A stretch of DNA of 64,000 nt from Rhodamnia argentea (lineage: Eukaryota > Streptophyta > Magnoliopsida > Myrtales > Myrtaceae), in NCBI RefSeq assembly GCF_020921035.1, contig NC_063156.1, forward strand, positions 29,746,283 to 29,810,282, given 5' to 3'. Below, piece by piece: positions 1 to 11,925 of the stretch (its first letter is position 1; every line of letters begins with the position of its first letter). Below the pieces are notes generated by a model. The model made no database searches and had not been told where the DNA came from. It worked only from the letters and a program-made list of their open reading frames with translations. Made by a program: the position numbers and the translations under genes.

Positions 1-906
1 GCTTTTTCACTGGGAGTTGGTCTGAAGAGGGAGAAAAGGAGAGAAATAGAGAAAGTGAGACCCCCATGAAACAGTGAACTCCATGAAAGAAACTCCAAGC
101 GGCTAAGCTCGATAGTGGCCTTCTCATTCTAGTCATCCCAGGCCATCTCCTTCTAGTAACAAACTCTGGTTGTTGCAGTAGGTTCTAGCAAAAAACGCAG
201 GTTTGGAAGGAAGGGGGAGAGCCCCAGAAGTCTTTTCTTTGAGAGAGAAAGTGGAGGTCGTTCGGTGAAGAGCTTGCGTTCTGAACTGAGCCTGGCGGTA
301 GTTCGGGCAGATTCACTCGTGTATGGCCGCAGTGACCAGCGTCGTCGGAGGGAGTGCTCGATCTGGATGAGGCAAATCTATCCGGAGTCGGCGCACAGGA
401 GCCGCTCGTGGACCTGACTTCTTTGGCGCAACCCGGAAAGTCTCCATTTTGAAGGAGAAGGCGGCCGGACCGACTGAAAGCCCGCCGGTAGACGGGGCCG
501 ACCATCAAGTCGACGCCAGGACTTCTCGGCCAGTCCAGACCGGTGGCGGAGCGCGAGCAGATCCCGGTGACAGCGCACGAGGAGAGCTGGACCAGTGGCA
601 GCGGGTGCGAGCAGCTCCTAACCGCGGCGTCGGGGCCACCCGAACGAGTGGCCGAGTGCAAGTAGTTCCCCACGGCGGCGTGGCAAGTGGATCCCGACGG
701 AGCGATGGCGAGAGGAGCAAGATTTGGCGACGAGCGGGCTGGCGTCGTGGAGTGTTGCAGACCCGCACGTCTATGGAAGAAGACAATGAACAGGTTAGTC
801 TTCTCGTTTTGTTGCGGCTGAGCTTGGTCTGCTCGTGAGTTAGATCTATTTTGTTCTGGGCGAGAGTGGGTCAAACTGAGAAGAGAAGAGGAGAGTCGCA
901 TGTGAG
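1..906. other. left-hand non-genic stretch, no gene supported
   Basis: This stretch has moderately high GC between about 380 and 780 and is open for a while in several frames on both strands. None of the translations shows a recognisable domain, and their composition (Arg, Ser, Pro, Gly) is what random GC-rich DNA gives. It borders the inverted repeat that starts near 907, so it may be flanking DNA or an outer part of the same mobile element. I see no gene here. Confidence 0.4.
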
Positions 907-2415
907 AAAATATTGGGTGCCACCAGAGTGCCAGCGCATCTCTGAGTCGCACTATTCAGCGGCTGCTGGCGACGAACGAAGAGCTGACGCTGATGGAGAA
1001 GTGGAGCGGCAAGGAGCGACATTAAGAGAGACAGACTCTTCCCAACTCCGATAAGATCTACTCTTCCCTCTTTCCCTCTCTCTCTCTCTGTATTCTGTGT
1101 GTGGATGCTTAGATCTTTAGCGATCCAGCTTCGAAACTGTGCTGTGGTGCCAATTTCAAGCGATCTTTGCATCTGTGCGATTTGTTGTTCTTCCCATGTT
1201 GAGATCAGAGCTGGCTCGCAGGAGCTGGTTTGCGGCCGCGGTTGTCCTCGAGGTTTTGCAGCTTTGATGGCCATTTTCCTAACTGTTTGTTTGTTCCTAT
1301 TTGTGGTCGTTAGTGATAATTCCCTTTTACGAGAGGTACAGTGTCGGTGTCTCTAGATTCTGCTTCTTTTTTATCCCAAGTTGATTCTTTCGTGTAGTTC
1401 CTTGTAGGAGCGGTAGCACGGAAAAGAGTGCTTTTGGAGTTCTGTGAAATTTCCTTTGTTAAAATTAGACAGACATGGAGAAAGAACAAGGAAAAAACTC
1501 AAATCAGGAACGCTCTCACAAACCATAGACTCTACCCAAGATCCGCCTCGTCGAGTCCGTATCGATCTCTCTCTCTCTGTCTAGGTTTCTCTGTTTTGAT
1601 GAGATTTTGCACCTAAGCTCGTGAATTTTTAATGGTGTCAATTTCATGCATATGTGCTTCTTTTAATTGTGTCCCTTTCGTCAGTGATGATGCCAGGTTG
1701 TGTCGATTTTATGATTCCCAATAGTTTTTGGAGTTTGTCTTTGGGTGCTTTGAAAACATGCATCTGGATATATTGAAGATACAAAATGAAAGTAGAAACT
1801 TGGGATATATTGCAGTCAGATGAAAAACTACCCAATACTAAATGATTTCTCAAAGTTTTAGTACTTGCAGAGAGCAAATCTTCTCGTATCAAATCAAAAT
1901 GCTCCATATCTAATTCTTCGAAATTCCGGAATATGATTGTCTTTGCTTACTCCATGTCATCTTATTTGCATTAGTTGTACTTGTATTATCATATTGTCAA
2001 ACCGATTCTCCGAAATGAAAAAAGGTGTCGTAATTTTGGTAGTTTGAGTGATGAAGAGTCAAAATCTGGAGTGCAAGTAACAAGTTTTTTATGGTTGATC
2101 TTGGGATGTAGCTGTTCTTGTTGTTATTACTGCTCGGATAGCTACTTAGACGATATATTTTGCAACCTTTGCTAATCCGGATGAATGATATGGAAGGCTT
2201 ACTATATCCAACCTTTACTACACAGCATAGCTAGATAAACATTGTGTCCAATAATTACACATTCACAAAAGGCAAATAGTACTTGATTCGAAATGGTTCC
2301 ATGAGATTTGTTATGGTACTCTAACATCTAGCAACCACAAACCATTTCCAATAAATAACACAAGATAAAAAAATTACTAGCATCCTTTTGGATGTAAATT
2401 GTTTTTTATAATAAC

Positions 2416-2636
2416 ACCTGACTAGTGAATGGGGAATATCCATTCATAATCCCTAGCGGCATGATGTATGGTGATTGCATCTACATAAAATAAATGACTC
2501 CGTCGATAGAATGTAACTAAATGCTTATATGGATCCATTATGTTGCTTTCAAATATTACATACCTGACTAGTGAATGGGGAAAATCCATTCACAATCCTT
2601 AGCGGCATCATGTATGGTAGCTACATCTATATAAAA
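2416..2636. repeat. two direct copies of a 75-bp unit
   Basis: Positions 2416-2490 and 2562-2636 are near-identical direct repeats. Both begin acctgactagtgaatgggg, continue through agcggcat and tgtatggt, and end near cataaaa or tataaaa. They are separated by 71 bp. Each copy contains a short palindrome of the form gaatgggg...ccattc. They lie inside the FAR1-like element, downstream of its coding remnant. No gene is associated with them. Confidence 0.8.
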
Positions 2637-2899
2637 AAAAAAATCAAATTAGCCAAACGTAAATACAAATGGAAGACTAAGAGCAATGCACTCGATCATG
2701 TTATATTTGTTGGTGTGATACTTAGTATCAAACACCAACAGATCACTAAAACAATCGTGATCAAATTTTGACAAGCCATCTCACTAAAATAAATTTGTCA
2801 ACCTACCCTCTTGATCTACTTGAACAACGTAGAAAAACATTGGGTTTTGCATTTGTATGCAATGAAAATGATTTAGTAGACTTTGACAATCCCCCCCAC

Positions 2900-3416
2900 T
2901 TATAACATCGGATTTTTTGCCTGCAAGAGATTTTGAGCATCATGCAAGATGTAACGCAAGTTTTGGCTTTCTCCTGCTTTGTTTGCTAAGAACTTAAATG
3001 AAAAAGTCCCTCCAATGCCGGATTTCGCTATATCGGTTGGGACAGCCTTGTCGCTATTAGGTATCATTCTTCCACATCTTATCGGATGCTTTTACCTTTC
3101 GGATATAAGTGCATGATTATGCTCAGAAACACACTTTATGACTTCATATACACCACCGTCCACCTTAAATTTGATATGAGCAAGATAGCCGCATCTAACT
3201 TCAAACCTATCATATTTCCTTTCTTTATCGGATACGCTAGCGTAACGCCCCTTACGGTTACACACAAACGTCCGTCGGGTTATTTCTCCTTTAGCATTTC
3301 TAACCACCTTATCCTTCCTTACTCCAAATCCTTTGCCAATTGCATAAGCCTCATAATCATTATATGCTTCAACTTCATTTGAAAAAATCATACCTACTGC
3401 AGGTTCAAACTTTTCT
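2900..3416 (-). pseudogene. FAR1/MULE-type transposase N-terminal exon with a premature in-frame stop
   Basis: Read on the minus strand, an exon begins after a good acceptor (gatttag) at 3417. It encodes EPAVGMIFSNEVEAYNDYEAY, then GFGVRKDKVVRN, TFVCNRKGRY, FEVRCGYLAHIKF and SEHNHAL. This is the order seen in the FAR1 DNA-binding domain: a PxVGMxF opening, then Cys, Cys and a His-x-His pair. A TAA stop falls at 3089-3091, directly after the HNHALISER stretch. The same frame then stays open for about 60 further codons to another TAA at 2900-2902. That tail contains SGIGGTFSFKFLANKAG and LRYILHDAQNLL, which fit the conserved region after the FAR1 domain in FHY3/FAR1-family proteins. The gene therefore looks broken by a nonsense change. 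No transposase catalytic region follows, and the upstream N-terminus was not identified. Confidence 0.7.
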
Positions 3417-4837
3417 CTAAATCACGCATTACATGTGCAAAATGGGAATTTTCATTCTGCAATGAAAAGAATGAAAAATATTTAACTTAGTGCTTTTACA
3501 AGTAAAATAACATCTCATTCGTTACTTAAGAAAGAAAATTATGCCTCTCATAATATGAGTGATTAATTACCTTTGATTCAACCATTGGATAACTTTGCAT
3601 GTGCAAAGTAATTTTTGTGATGACTTTAAAAAAAAAAGCAACAATCTCGACAAGACCAGGTTCAATGCAGCAAAAATCGCAATGAATGGATGTTCTCGCG
3701 TCTTCCTCGATCAAATTTCAAAACCTTCATGTCCATAGAGAAACATATTTAAGTGAGGAGGGAACCAATTATAGACAGAAATAAGATTATGAAATTGAAG
3801 TTTTTCACCTTGACAACAAGTCTTGCGATGGCTAGAGTACTCTTCTTCTATGTGAAATCGACACTATGAATACTAAAAGCAGCTCAACAATTGACTTCAA
3901 CAATTTTTGTTTCCCCATTACTAAATTCAAACTAACATATGATAAGTTTGATCTAATAAAAACATAGAATGCATGAATTGACTCACAATTTTGGCCTTGT
4001 CGGTGTGTCGGATTTCATATGTGACTTTTTATTTTCATTTGGTGCTTGTGAGCGCTATACAGACAATTCGGTTCTCAATCACAGAACGTAAGTAACAAAT
4101 CATTCTTTTGAATAATTAAGATGGTATTACACCATAAAGTCTTACTAGGGAACTCAAAAATTTGCGATGATCCCTTCGAGTTCCAACACATAATCTATCA
4201 AAATCGGTATCCACCAAAGGGTCACCGCAGAGAGAGTATGATACATAGGTGGGTAAGAGCGGGGTATAGGTCAATCCTCCGATATGACGTTAATTTACCG
4301 AGAATCAACCGATCGCCAAGAAGTTGAGAACTCCCTATGTATTGGAAGCAACAAAAGTTCCTAATTACTTTACTCTCATGTCCTAATTTATGTAAACATA
4401 TTCAAGTACATCAAAATTGAAAAGTGATGCAATGATTTGACTCGACTGCTCTGTCATTCATCACTCGCTTCTAATCACCACTTTGGTGAACGAGGACCTA
4501 AAAAATCAAAGATTGTGTTGACATCAACCTTGTCATCTATTTCTGCAAGTATGGCACTTTACCCTTATCGATAAGCTTCCAAAGGGCAGTCTTAGCTTCC
4601 TCCAAGATTTTGACCAATATTCTCTATATATTAAACTACACAAAAAGAACTTCATAAATTTATTGTCAAAGGACCACAATCCGGCGATATACAGAGAGCA
4701 AAATCATGTTGTTACATGACACAAGTACCTGTGCACCTTCTTGGAGCAGATATCGGTTCCCTTGTTGTCTATTGATATAAGAACATCATCGTCCTGATTC
4801 GGGAAGCAAACGCCGAAGCTTGGAATTCGGTGGCTCA

Positions 4838-5312
4838 ACCTGGTCCAAAGCCGCAACCCACGCCCGTAACGAGCTTCGCAGAACGGATGAGGGACTTGGG
4901 AGCCGGTCCGAAGCCACAACCCACACCTATAACAAGCTTCATGGAACGAATGAGGGATTTGAGAGCTTATTTCTCCTTGCTCTTTCTACTCGTGAAAGCT
5001 TCGGCTCACCCACCATGTCGTCTTTGCAAACTCGAATTTGGTAGTTGGTTCAAAGCCACAACCCACACCGTGTCGTTGCCGCTCCACTTCATCGTAAGCT
5101 CTTTGTCCGTCGTCGGCAGCACCATAAGAACTTCCTCGCGAACGTTGGCAAAAATCGTGTTGTTGTTGCCGCCGCAAACTCGAACTCGGGAGCCGGTCCG
5201 AAGCCACTACCCACATTGTCTCGTTACCGTTCCACTTCACCATCGGCGTCGGCTCTTCGTCCGTTATCGGCAGCATCGCAAGAGCTTCGTCGCAAACGTC
5301 GGCAACGATGGT
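4838..5312 (+). repeat. degenerate subterminal tandem repeats
   Basis: A block containing ggtccgaagccacaaccca (or a close variant) occurs at about 4840, 4901, 5045 and 5192. Two longer units, about 5043-5155 and 5187-5310, share this opening followed by gtctcgtt(g/a)ccg, ccacttca and ggcagca. The inverted left end of the element near 975-1020 carries a related unit. Arrays of this kind are common just inside the ends of Mutator-like elements. The block is open in several frames only because of its composition, and I do not call a gene here. Confidence 0.6.
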
Positions 5313-5667
5313 GTTCGTCTGCTCTGCGCGTTGGTTGTGGGTAGACCTTGAGAGGGAGAAAATATTGGGGCAAAAATGGCGTTCGTCCGCCCTTGGTACC
5401 CTTTGGTTGGACTTTCGGAGAGAGAGAGAGAAGAACAGATTTTACTTCATGAATGGGATGGGCACACGGAGCAGTCGTCGGGAAGAGAAGAGGCAGAGGG
5501 AGAGAGAAAAAGGGGGGAAGCAGTTGGGCGTTAACGGGAGTAATGGAGACGGCAAGATTTTGAGAGTTTGCAAATTTTCTACGCGTGGGGTCCGGGCTGC
5601 CACATGGCAGCCGCTGAATTGTACGACTCGGAGATGCGTTGGCACCCTAGTCGCACCCAATATTTTT

Positions 5668-7700
5668 TCTTTCTGGAGTCGAGACGCATGGGCTAGTCTG
5701 CTTGGTGGTTTGGTCCAATCAGGTTTAGAGTTGGTTTTTTTTTTGGGACGTTGTTGGAGTGGTCATGGTGAAGTTTGCAAAGAGGAAGGTTTGCGTAAAA
5801 GATGGTCCAGAGAGAAGAGAAACAAGAAACTGAAAAGATTAAAAAAAAAAAAAAAAAAGATATGGAAAATGAAAGATGGGTTGTTGTGGTGATTTGTAGG
5901 TTGGACCAGTCTTGCGAGTTGGGCTAAATTGACATTGGGCCATTCAAAACAATTGAGCTGAAATGGGCTTTCAAACCAAGAATTGAGCCTCTCAAGGCTC
6001 GAGTCGGGCGCCCATGGCGCGGACCGGGTCCGAATCACTTTTTTTCAAAATAATTATTAAAAAAATAAAAAATTATTATTATTAGAAAAATTCCAGAAAA
6101 TCATAAAAAATGAGAAATGGTTTGATTAATCTGGTTTCCTTGGTTTTGACTTTAAAAACCCCTAAAAATTAACAATCTTGCCCCTTCAGGCAAATTGTCC
6201 CCAAAACCGTCCCAAACTTTAATCACTTCATTCTCTGAGCTCCTAGGGCTTTACTAGGGTCGCTTGATGCGATTTATCTCCGTACATTGACTCTTTGATT
6301 GCGCACATAATATGCCTTGTTTGTGATTGATAGGATAGACTCGCACCTGCACGAACACGTTAGAAAAACGCTCAATTCCCGTACCGAAAGGGCGTTGGTG
6401 GAAACACCGACGTAACCAAGTTTCCAAACCCTTAATCTCTAGTTGCGTAGAATCGAATGGCATCTCCCAGCCGCTTGATGAGGTTTCTAGTCCATCTTCC
6501 TCAAAGACCGATGACGACTCCTGCCGCATGTACACATACACATGCTACCCGATCACACTAAGATCGAATTCGATATCTCCCACCGCAATTTGGTATGGGC
6601 CTGGGAGTGTCTGCGCAAAACCCGTTATAGAGGCTTAGCAATCCATTAATCCGATTTTTTTCGAGATCGGGGTCGCGACACTTGCGAACACGTTCTATTT
6701 TTATCATTATTATTATTTTCTATTTCCTTTTCTTAGTATGCGGAAGCGTAACACCAACGCATCACAAAGACCACCCAAGACACTTATAGCGTATTCTATT
6801 TTATTACATATGTTTTACATTATTTTACATCACTTCACTATGACATCCCGATCTGTGTACATTCAAAATTGGGGACGTTCGGGCTACTACTACAAAAGGA
6901 CCGCTCCTCCGCGGTTCGGCTCCATTATCTACACCGAGCATTCCGTCCACATTGAGGTGCCAGGCGATAAAAACATGAGGAATGGCTCTTCCGTACCGAC
7001 GTCTACCCAAACTACTGCTGCTTTAGTCCCGGTAACGGTGACCTCTTACTCTACATAACAACATCATTTTTGAAGGCACCGAAACGCATCGGGTATCCAA
7101 GACAGGGAGGTGGTCGTGACTCCATGCTAATTTCCTGAAAAATAAAGGAATGAGCAAATAACCCAATAAATAAAATCACTAACTCTAGGATAAGGCTTTG
7201 GCCTAGCACTTGACGTCATGAGTATTGATGGCAATTTAATAGCAAGATTAATTGATAACCATATGCTCATTGTAACAAAGTAGTATGCATCAAATCAGCA
7301 AGCCAGTGTGAACGTGCATGAATTTATTTTCGTTCCTGAAAACACTCCTCGGGCTTCTCGAACCTCTCTTCGGCGCATTTTGTCCCACATGGGGCATCGC
7401 AACTCCTGCAGCATCCCCCTTAGCAACCCTTCCGCGGAGCATCCCGTCCTTGATGAGGCATCTTGACTCCCACGGTATCCTATGTCGCGATCTAAAAGTC
7501 CGGATTTCCAGGTTGATGGATTATCATGTTAATTATTTAATTAACCCGATTCAGACTCTCCCAAGCCCTATTAATTCGCAACTTAAGATTCAATGTGATT
7601 GACATGCAATGTATTTTAAAATTGGGGCCGCCACTAATCGATTTTTGGTAAGCCAATTAGAAACCTAAGTAAATTAGCGGGAGAATTAAATTACTCCTAC
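5668..7700. other. intergenic, with LTR-retrotransposon-like fragments
   Basis: No gene is supported. On the minus strand, from 6680 downwards, the sequence reads tgtcgcgaccccgatctcg, the typical start of a plant Gypsy LTR. Near 7622-7690 the block ggggccgccactaatcg followed by aagccaattagaaacc looks like a piece of another LTR-retrotransposon copy. Long A-runs lie at about 5840-5860 and an AT-rich patch at 6040-6120. No gag, pol or integrase reading frame was recognised, so these are probably solo LTRs or decayed fragments. Confidence 0.4.
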
Positions 7701-8742
7701 GAACTAGAGATTAAGAGCTCGGGAACTTGATTACATTAATCTTTCAATTAATGCTCTTTCAAAACCATTTGTTTCATGAGAAATTTGTCAAGCGACTTTG
7801 ATTAGATTCTTAATCTAAGTCACTAACAAAGGTGATCAAACGGGTGCACAATCAATTAACATAACAACCGGAAGTCAATGATAATTGCAAGGAGCATGCA
7901 CCAAAAATTATTTTTTGCGATTTTTGATTTATGAAAAAAATGAAAGATTAAACTATATGCAATGCATGACATGAGTGATGACTTTTTTGGTATTTTCGGA
8001 TTAAATTATAGTCCTATGTAAAACTATGCCAAAATACTTTATTTATCAAATATTTTAGTATTTAAATTGCCCTAAATCCTAACTTATTAAAGATTGAGTA
8101 TTTTTAACATGAATTACCATTTTAGAGATGTAATTTTAAAGGAAAATGCAATCTAACCTTAATATTTACAAGATAGATTAAAGTGCAATTATCTACAAGA
8201 TGCTAATTTTAAAAGATGCAATTTTTCTCTTGATGTGGCAATTAATGAATGCAATTCTTTTAGAATTCTTGAAAAAATTACATCATGCGACGAATGTATT
8301 TCAGAAATAGATATGCAATCAATCAATTCAAATCAAAACAAGAAATTGGATATATATCAATTAATTTGAGTATTTCACGCTATCTAAGTCCAATCTTTAA
8401 TTCATAATGTTACGAATTAACTATGGAACTTAAACTCTTGCCTAATCAAATATTCCATCTATAATATTATAGATGAACTTTTTTGATAGTGTAGCAAGTT
8501 GTGGATTAGGAAAGATTTCCTAATCAACCTGTATTTATAAAAAAAAATATCCACTTATGTAATATACAAGATAGGCGATCTATTTTAAAATGTAGAATTT
8601 TTCAAACAAGGCAAGTGAATATTTTCAAATCCAAGATAGAAAATTTATCGAGAATTGCTTTCCAAGTTTGAATTTCACCCAAAAAACCTATGGACCAAGT
8701 TTGTGGATTGGACCAACTCGGATCGGGACACGCATCCTATTT

Positions 8743-8743
<1 letters not shown>
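7701..8743. other. AT-rich intergenic DNA, nothing recognised
   Basis: This stretch is strongly AT-rich, with stops in all frames. I see no gene, RNA gene or clear mobile-element end. It may be internal retrotransposon sequence that has decayed past recognition. Confidence 0.4.

Positions 8744-8805
<62 letters not shown>
8744..8805 (+). repeat. (AG)n microsatellite
   Basis: An uninterrupted AG dinucleotide tract of about 31 units. It lies in AT-rich non-genic sequence and is likely length-polymorphic between individuals. Confidence 0.97.
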
Positions 8806-8807
<2 letters not shown>

Positions 8808-8924
8808 GGCATGTGAGAGTAGGAGAAAAGGAGGGAGTTGGTAGATTTCGGAAATGAGGAAATCGCATCCTATTTATGGTAGTTTTCTAGCTTTTTTCAC
8901 AAGTTACTTCACATGTGAACACAT

Positions 8925-9470
8925 TTATATCATTTTGACTTTGTCAATCCTATAGTGTGAACTCATTTATAGTTTGTTGACTTTGTTAATCCTATAGTGT
9001 GAACTCATTTATAGTTTCTCGATTTTGTTATTGAAAGCGACATTGATCTTATCCCAGCATTAATTACTTGAAATTGACATTGTTCTTATCATAACATTAA
9101 TTAGTTGAAAACGACATTGATTTTATCCTAATATTAATTACTCGAAAGCGATATTGATTTTATCTTATCAATAATTACATGAAAGAGACATTGATTTTAT
9201 CCTATCATTAATTACTTGAAAACAACATTAATCTTATCTTATTAATCTTTCTAATGTGACCTCATTTATAGCTAATTTGAACTCATTTACATTTCCTTTG
9301 ACTTTGCTAATAAATATTAATCTTGCTAATATGAACTCATTTATGTTCCCTTTGACTTTGCTAATGAAAATGACATTCTTCTTATCCTATCATTAATCAC
9401 CCGAAATCGACATCGGTCTTATCCTATTATTAAATGCTTGAAAACGACATTATTCTTATCCTTAAAAAAT
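8925..9470 (+). repeat. minisatellite block A, gacattgatcttatcc family
   Basis: Degenerate units of about 40-45 bp follow one another. Each carries a version of gaaagcgacattgatcttat and then cctatcattaattacttg. At the left edge they are interleaved with a second unit, gaactcatttatagtt plus ttgactttgttaat. The same family returns at 9945-10175 and 13024-13345. No coding potential is seen. Confidence 0.75.
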
Positions 9471-9944
9471 TTGACTTGCCATTGACTTAATTGATTTAGC
9501 ATTGATTTGCATATTCTAATTCAAGAATCATTTTTTTGTATCGTATTTCCTAATATGAATCTTTCAGGAAAACTTCTTAATAGCTTCATCTAGAAGTGTC
9601 TTAAAGAATAGGTCGAGAGGATTTATTTTATTTTCTAATTATTTCTAATGTGAAAAAATTCGGGATGGCACACACATGTTGGCCGGACATGGGATGGCCA
9701 AGCGCTGTCCATGCCGATCGATGGCCTCATCCCGGACCGGTCGTTGTCCCCGCTCGTTTCTAGCCAGGTTTCTCATTGATCAATTCGTCGTCTTGTACGT
9801 TTTGCAAATTTATTGTCATTTGTCTTTTATATTTTCTTTTATAGTACTCAAGAAAACTTCTTGATAAATTCAAGTTTGAGTCAAAATGAAGAAGCAAAAT
9901 CCAACTTTTCTTTTTCAAGAATTTCTTAATCAATTCAAGAAATA
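9471..9944. other. intergenic spacer, nothing recognised
   Basis: AT-rich spacer with one GC-richer island at about 9660-9780. No gene or defined element was recognised. Confidence 0.4.
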
Positions 9945-10175
9945 TTGTTGAAAGCGACATTCATCCTTATCTCTAAAATCCGAAAGTGACGTCTATGCTT
10001 ATCTATAAAGTTTGAAAATGACATTCATCTTATCTCTAAGGTTTGAAAACGGCATTCTTATTATCTCTAAGATTTGAAAATGATGTTCATCCTTATCCGT
10101 TGGTAAGTTGACTTACCATTGACTTATTGAAAGTAACATCTTTGTTTATCTCCAGAGTTGATAGAGACATCATCC
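9945..10175 (+). repeat. minisatellite block B, same family
   Basis: Four to five degenerate units built on gaaa(g/a)(c/t)gacattcatccttatctctaa. They match the core of block A (gacatt...cttatc) but have a different spacer. The word gggtcgtcaca just downstream, near 10265-10275, resembles an LTR end, so the minisatellite may lie inside a decayed retrotransposon. Confidence 0.65.
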
Positions 10176-11451
10176 TTTTTCTTTATCAAGTTGACTTATC
10201 ATTGACTTACATATTAATTCAAAAAATACTAGTTCATGCCATGTTTTCTGCTATGGAAATTTCGGGTCGTCACAATTAATGTGTGGCAACCTAATTTGGT
10301 GAAGTGTTCCTGTAGCTTAGATGTCCCAATCATATATCTCTCCATCTTGCCAAGCTAGAAGGAAAAGTGGCACCCTAATCTTGATTATGTGTCCTCTAAT
10401 GATGATACCTAAAAATTTCATCATCATTATCCTAAGATTTCATCATTATTAGCTTAAGGTTGGAAGATTAGTCCTAGGGCAAACAGTCCAATTAAAATCC
10501 CAGGGGTGTCCCTTAGCCTAACTTAGGCTTATCTCTTGCTTAATGGATAAGATCGCATTTATGGATTAATGGTTAGATTAGGCGATGTAAGCGATGATGT
10601 CAACTGAAAATTTCTTGGATAAGCTAGAAGTAACTTCCCCCATAAGCAAAGGAGTGGAGTTTTCTACAAGCCAAAGATATCTTCTTGAACAAGCTATAGG
10701 ATGGCTTCTTGGATAAAGCCAAAAGTGGCTTCTTTAAGAAGCTTCTTAATGACTTGTTGACCAAGAAGGAAAATATCTAAACATATAACTTCATTTTAAG
10801 TTTTCCAGTACAAGAAATTTTGGAATGTCGTAGTATAATCGGTGGAGGATGCTTTCTCGGACAATAAAAGCTCTGACACCGAGATACGATTAATGAGAAG
10901 AATTATGTGAAATTTGTACATTTTTATGTGTGTCTTCATGAAGAGTATACGGACCTGGGTTTTACGAAATGAAGTAATAAACATCAATTATAATTAATCA
11001 AAGCTATGCGCAAACTGAAAAAAATATAGAGAATCGTGGAAGATAACGAAAACCTCCTTATGTCTTTCAATGATCTGAAACAAAACTGACGCAATGAGCC
11101 AATTTTGAAGTCCAATTTTTCACGAGCCAGGTACATAAAGAAGCTTTCTCTTCCATCTTTGCTCTTCCTCTTTCTCCGTTCCCACTTGATACGTGGTAAG
11201 TTTTTGGGTCCCTCGTGGGCACCATGACTTCACAGATTTTCAACGTCTAAAAGCAAAAGATCACAACTGTTTGACGCCCAAACTTGCTAAACCGCCGAAA
11301 TCTGTTGCATTTGAATCCAAAAGAGAAAAAATTGAAACGGCTTCGTGTTCCGCATGAACTATAACGTGAACGTGACCACTTAAACCAAAGCAAAGCATAG
11401 GCACGTGTACTAGTTCGGCAAGATTATAAAAAATATTCAGTTCTAAACCTT
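10176..11451. other. intergenic, nothing recognised
   Basis: AT-rich spacer. Several short open frames occur on both strands, but none has recognisable protein features. There is a short phrase repetition around cttcttg/aagcttcttaatgacttg (10600-10770), with no clear unit length. Confidence 0.4.
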
Positions 11452-11456
11452 TTATT

Positions 11457-11925
11457 GTCAATTGAGTATTAAATCTTTTGCATTAGTGTTAATTCAGTCT
11501 ATTCGATCAACTTTGGCTGGCTGGGGTTGGCGTGACACTACCGGAGCTAACGTGAAAAATTTTAATAATATTTTCATTTTTTTCAATTTTCAATGATGTA
11601 TTTTTATTTTTTTCATTTTATTTCATCTTTTTTCTTCTCATTCTTCCTTAAGCCGATCGTCGAGGCCGGGCTCACCCACCGACAGTGAGGTTGAGGCTTG
11701 CCGGATCCGGCAAGGTATTGTTAAGTGCGGCAAGGCTCAAGCTCGCCGTTGCTGGGTGAGCTCGACCTTTCCATGCACTCGCCGATCGGCGACCGGTTGA
11801 AGGAAGAATGAGAAGAAAAAAATAATAAGTAAATATATTAAAAATTATTTAAAATTGTCGGGTCGGCGTCGACCTGATGGGCTGAATTGGCACAAATGCA
11901 AAATGTTTAGCACTTAATTGGCGAC
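11457..11925. mobile_element. foldback (inverted-repeat) element
   Basis: The left arm, starting gtcaattgagtattaaatc and continuing ttttgcatt and ttaattcagtc, is matched in inverted orientation by the right arm, which ends ctgaattggcacaaatgc and then cacttaattggcgac. The centre is GC-rich (11650-11790), with repeats of ggcaaggct and gctcgcc-type words. There is no open frame. This is one of several copies of the same family in the window, also at 42072, 54274 and 55884. It is probably a non-autonomous element. Confidence 0.65.

Larger units (their letters stand above)
907..5667 (-). mobile_element. decayed Mutator/FAR1-like DNA transposon (approximate limits)
   Basis: A segment of about 60 bp at 907-965 recurs in inverted orientation at 5608-5667. 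Both copies share blocks such as cagccgctgaat, gagatgcg and gcacccaatatttt, with a few mismatches. A second inverted similarity joins 975-1020 to the 5060-5275 region (gccgctccacttc followed by cagctcttcg-type sequence). Between these ends, on the minus strand at 2900-3416, lies a FAR1-type zinc-binding domain, which is typical of Mutator-like transposases and the FHY3/FAR1 proteins derived from them. No clean 9-bp target duplication is visible next to the inverted ends, so the exact limits are uncertain. The transposase core domain was not found, so the copy is decayed or internally deleted. Confidence 0.5.

Noticed and set aside
185-952. 255-codon open frame on the minus strand
   Set aside because: It overlaps other open frames on the plus strand, has no recognisable domain, and has the Ser/Arg/Pro-rich composition expected of chance frames in GC-rich DNA. 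It starts inside the inverted end of the FAR1-like element.
4830-5351. 173-codon open frame on the plus strand
   Set aside because: It is built from degenerate tandem repeats, and the same DNA is open in two other frames. This is a by-product of the subterminal repeat array.
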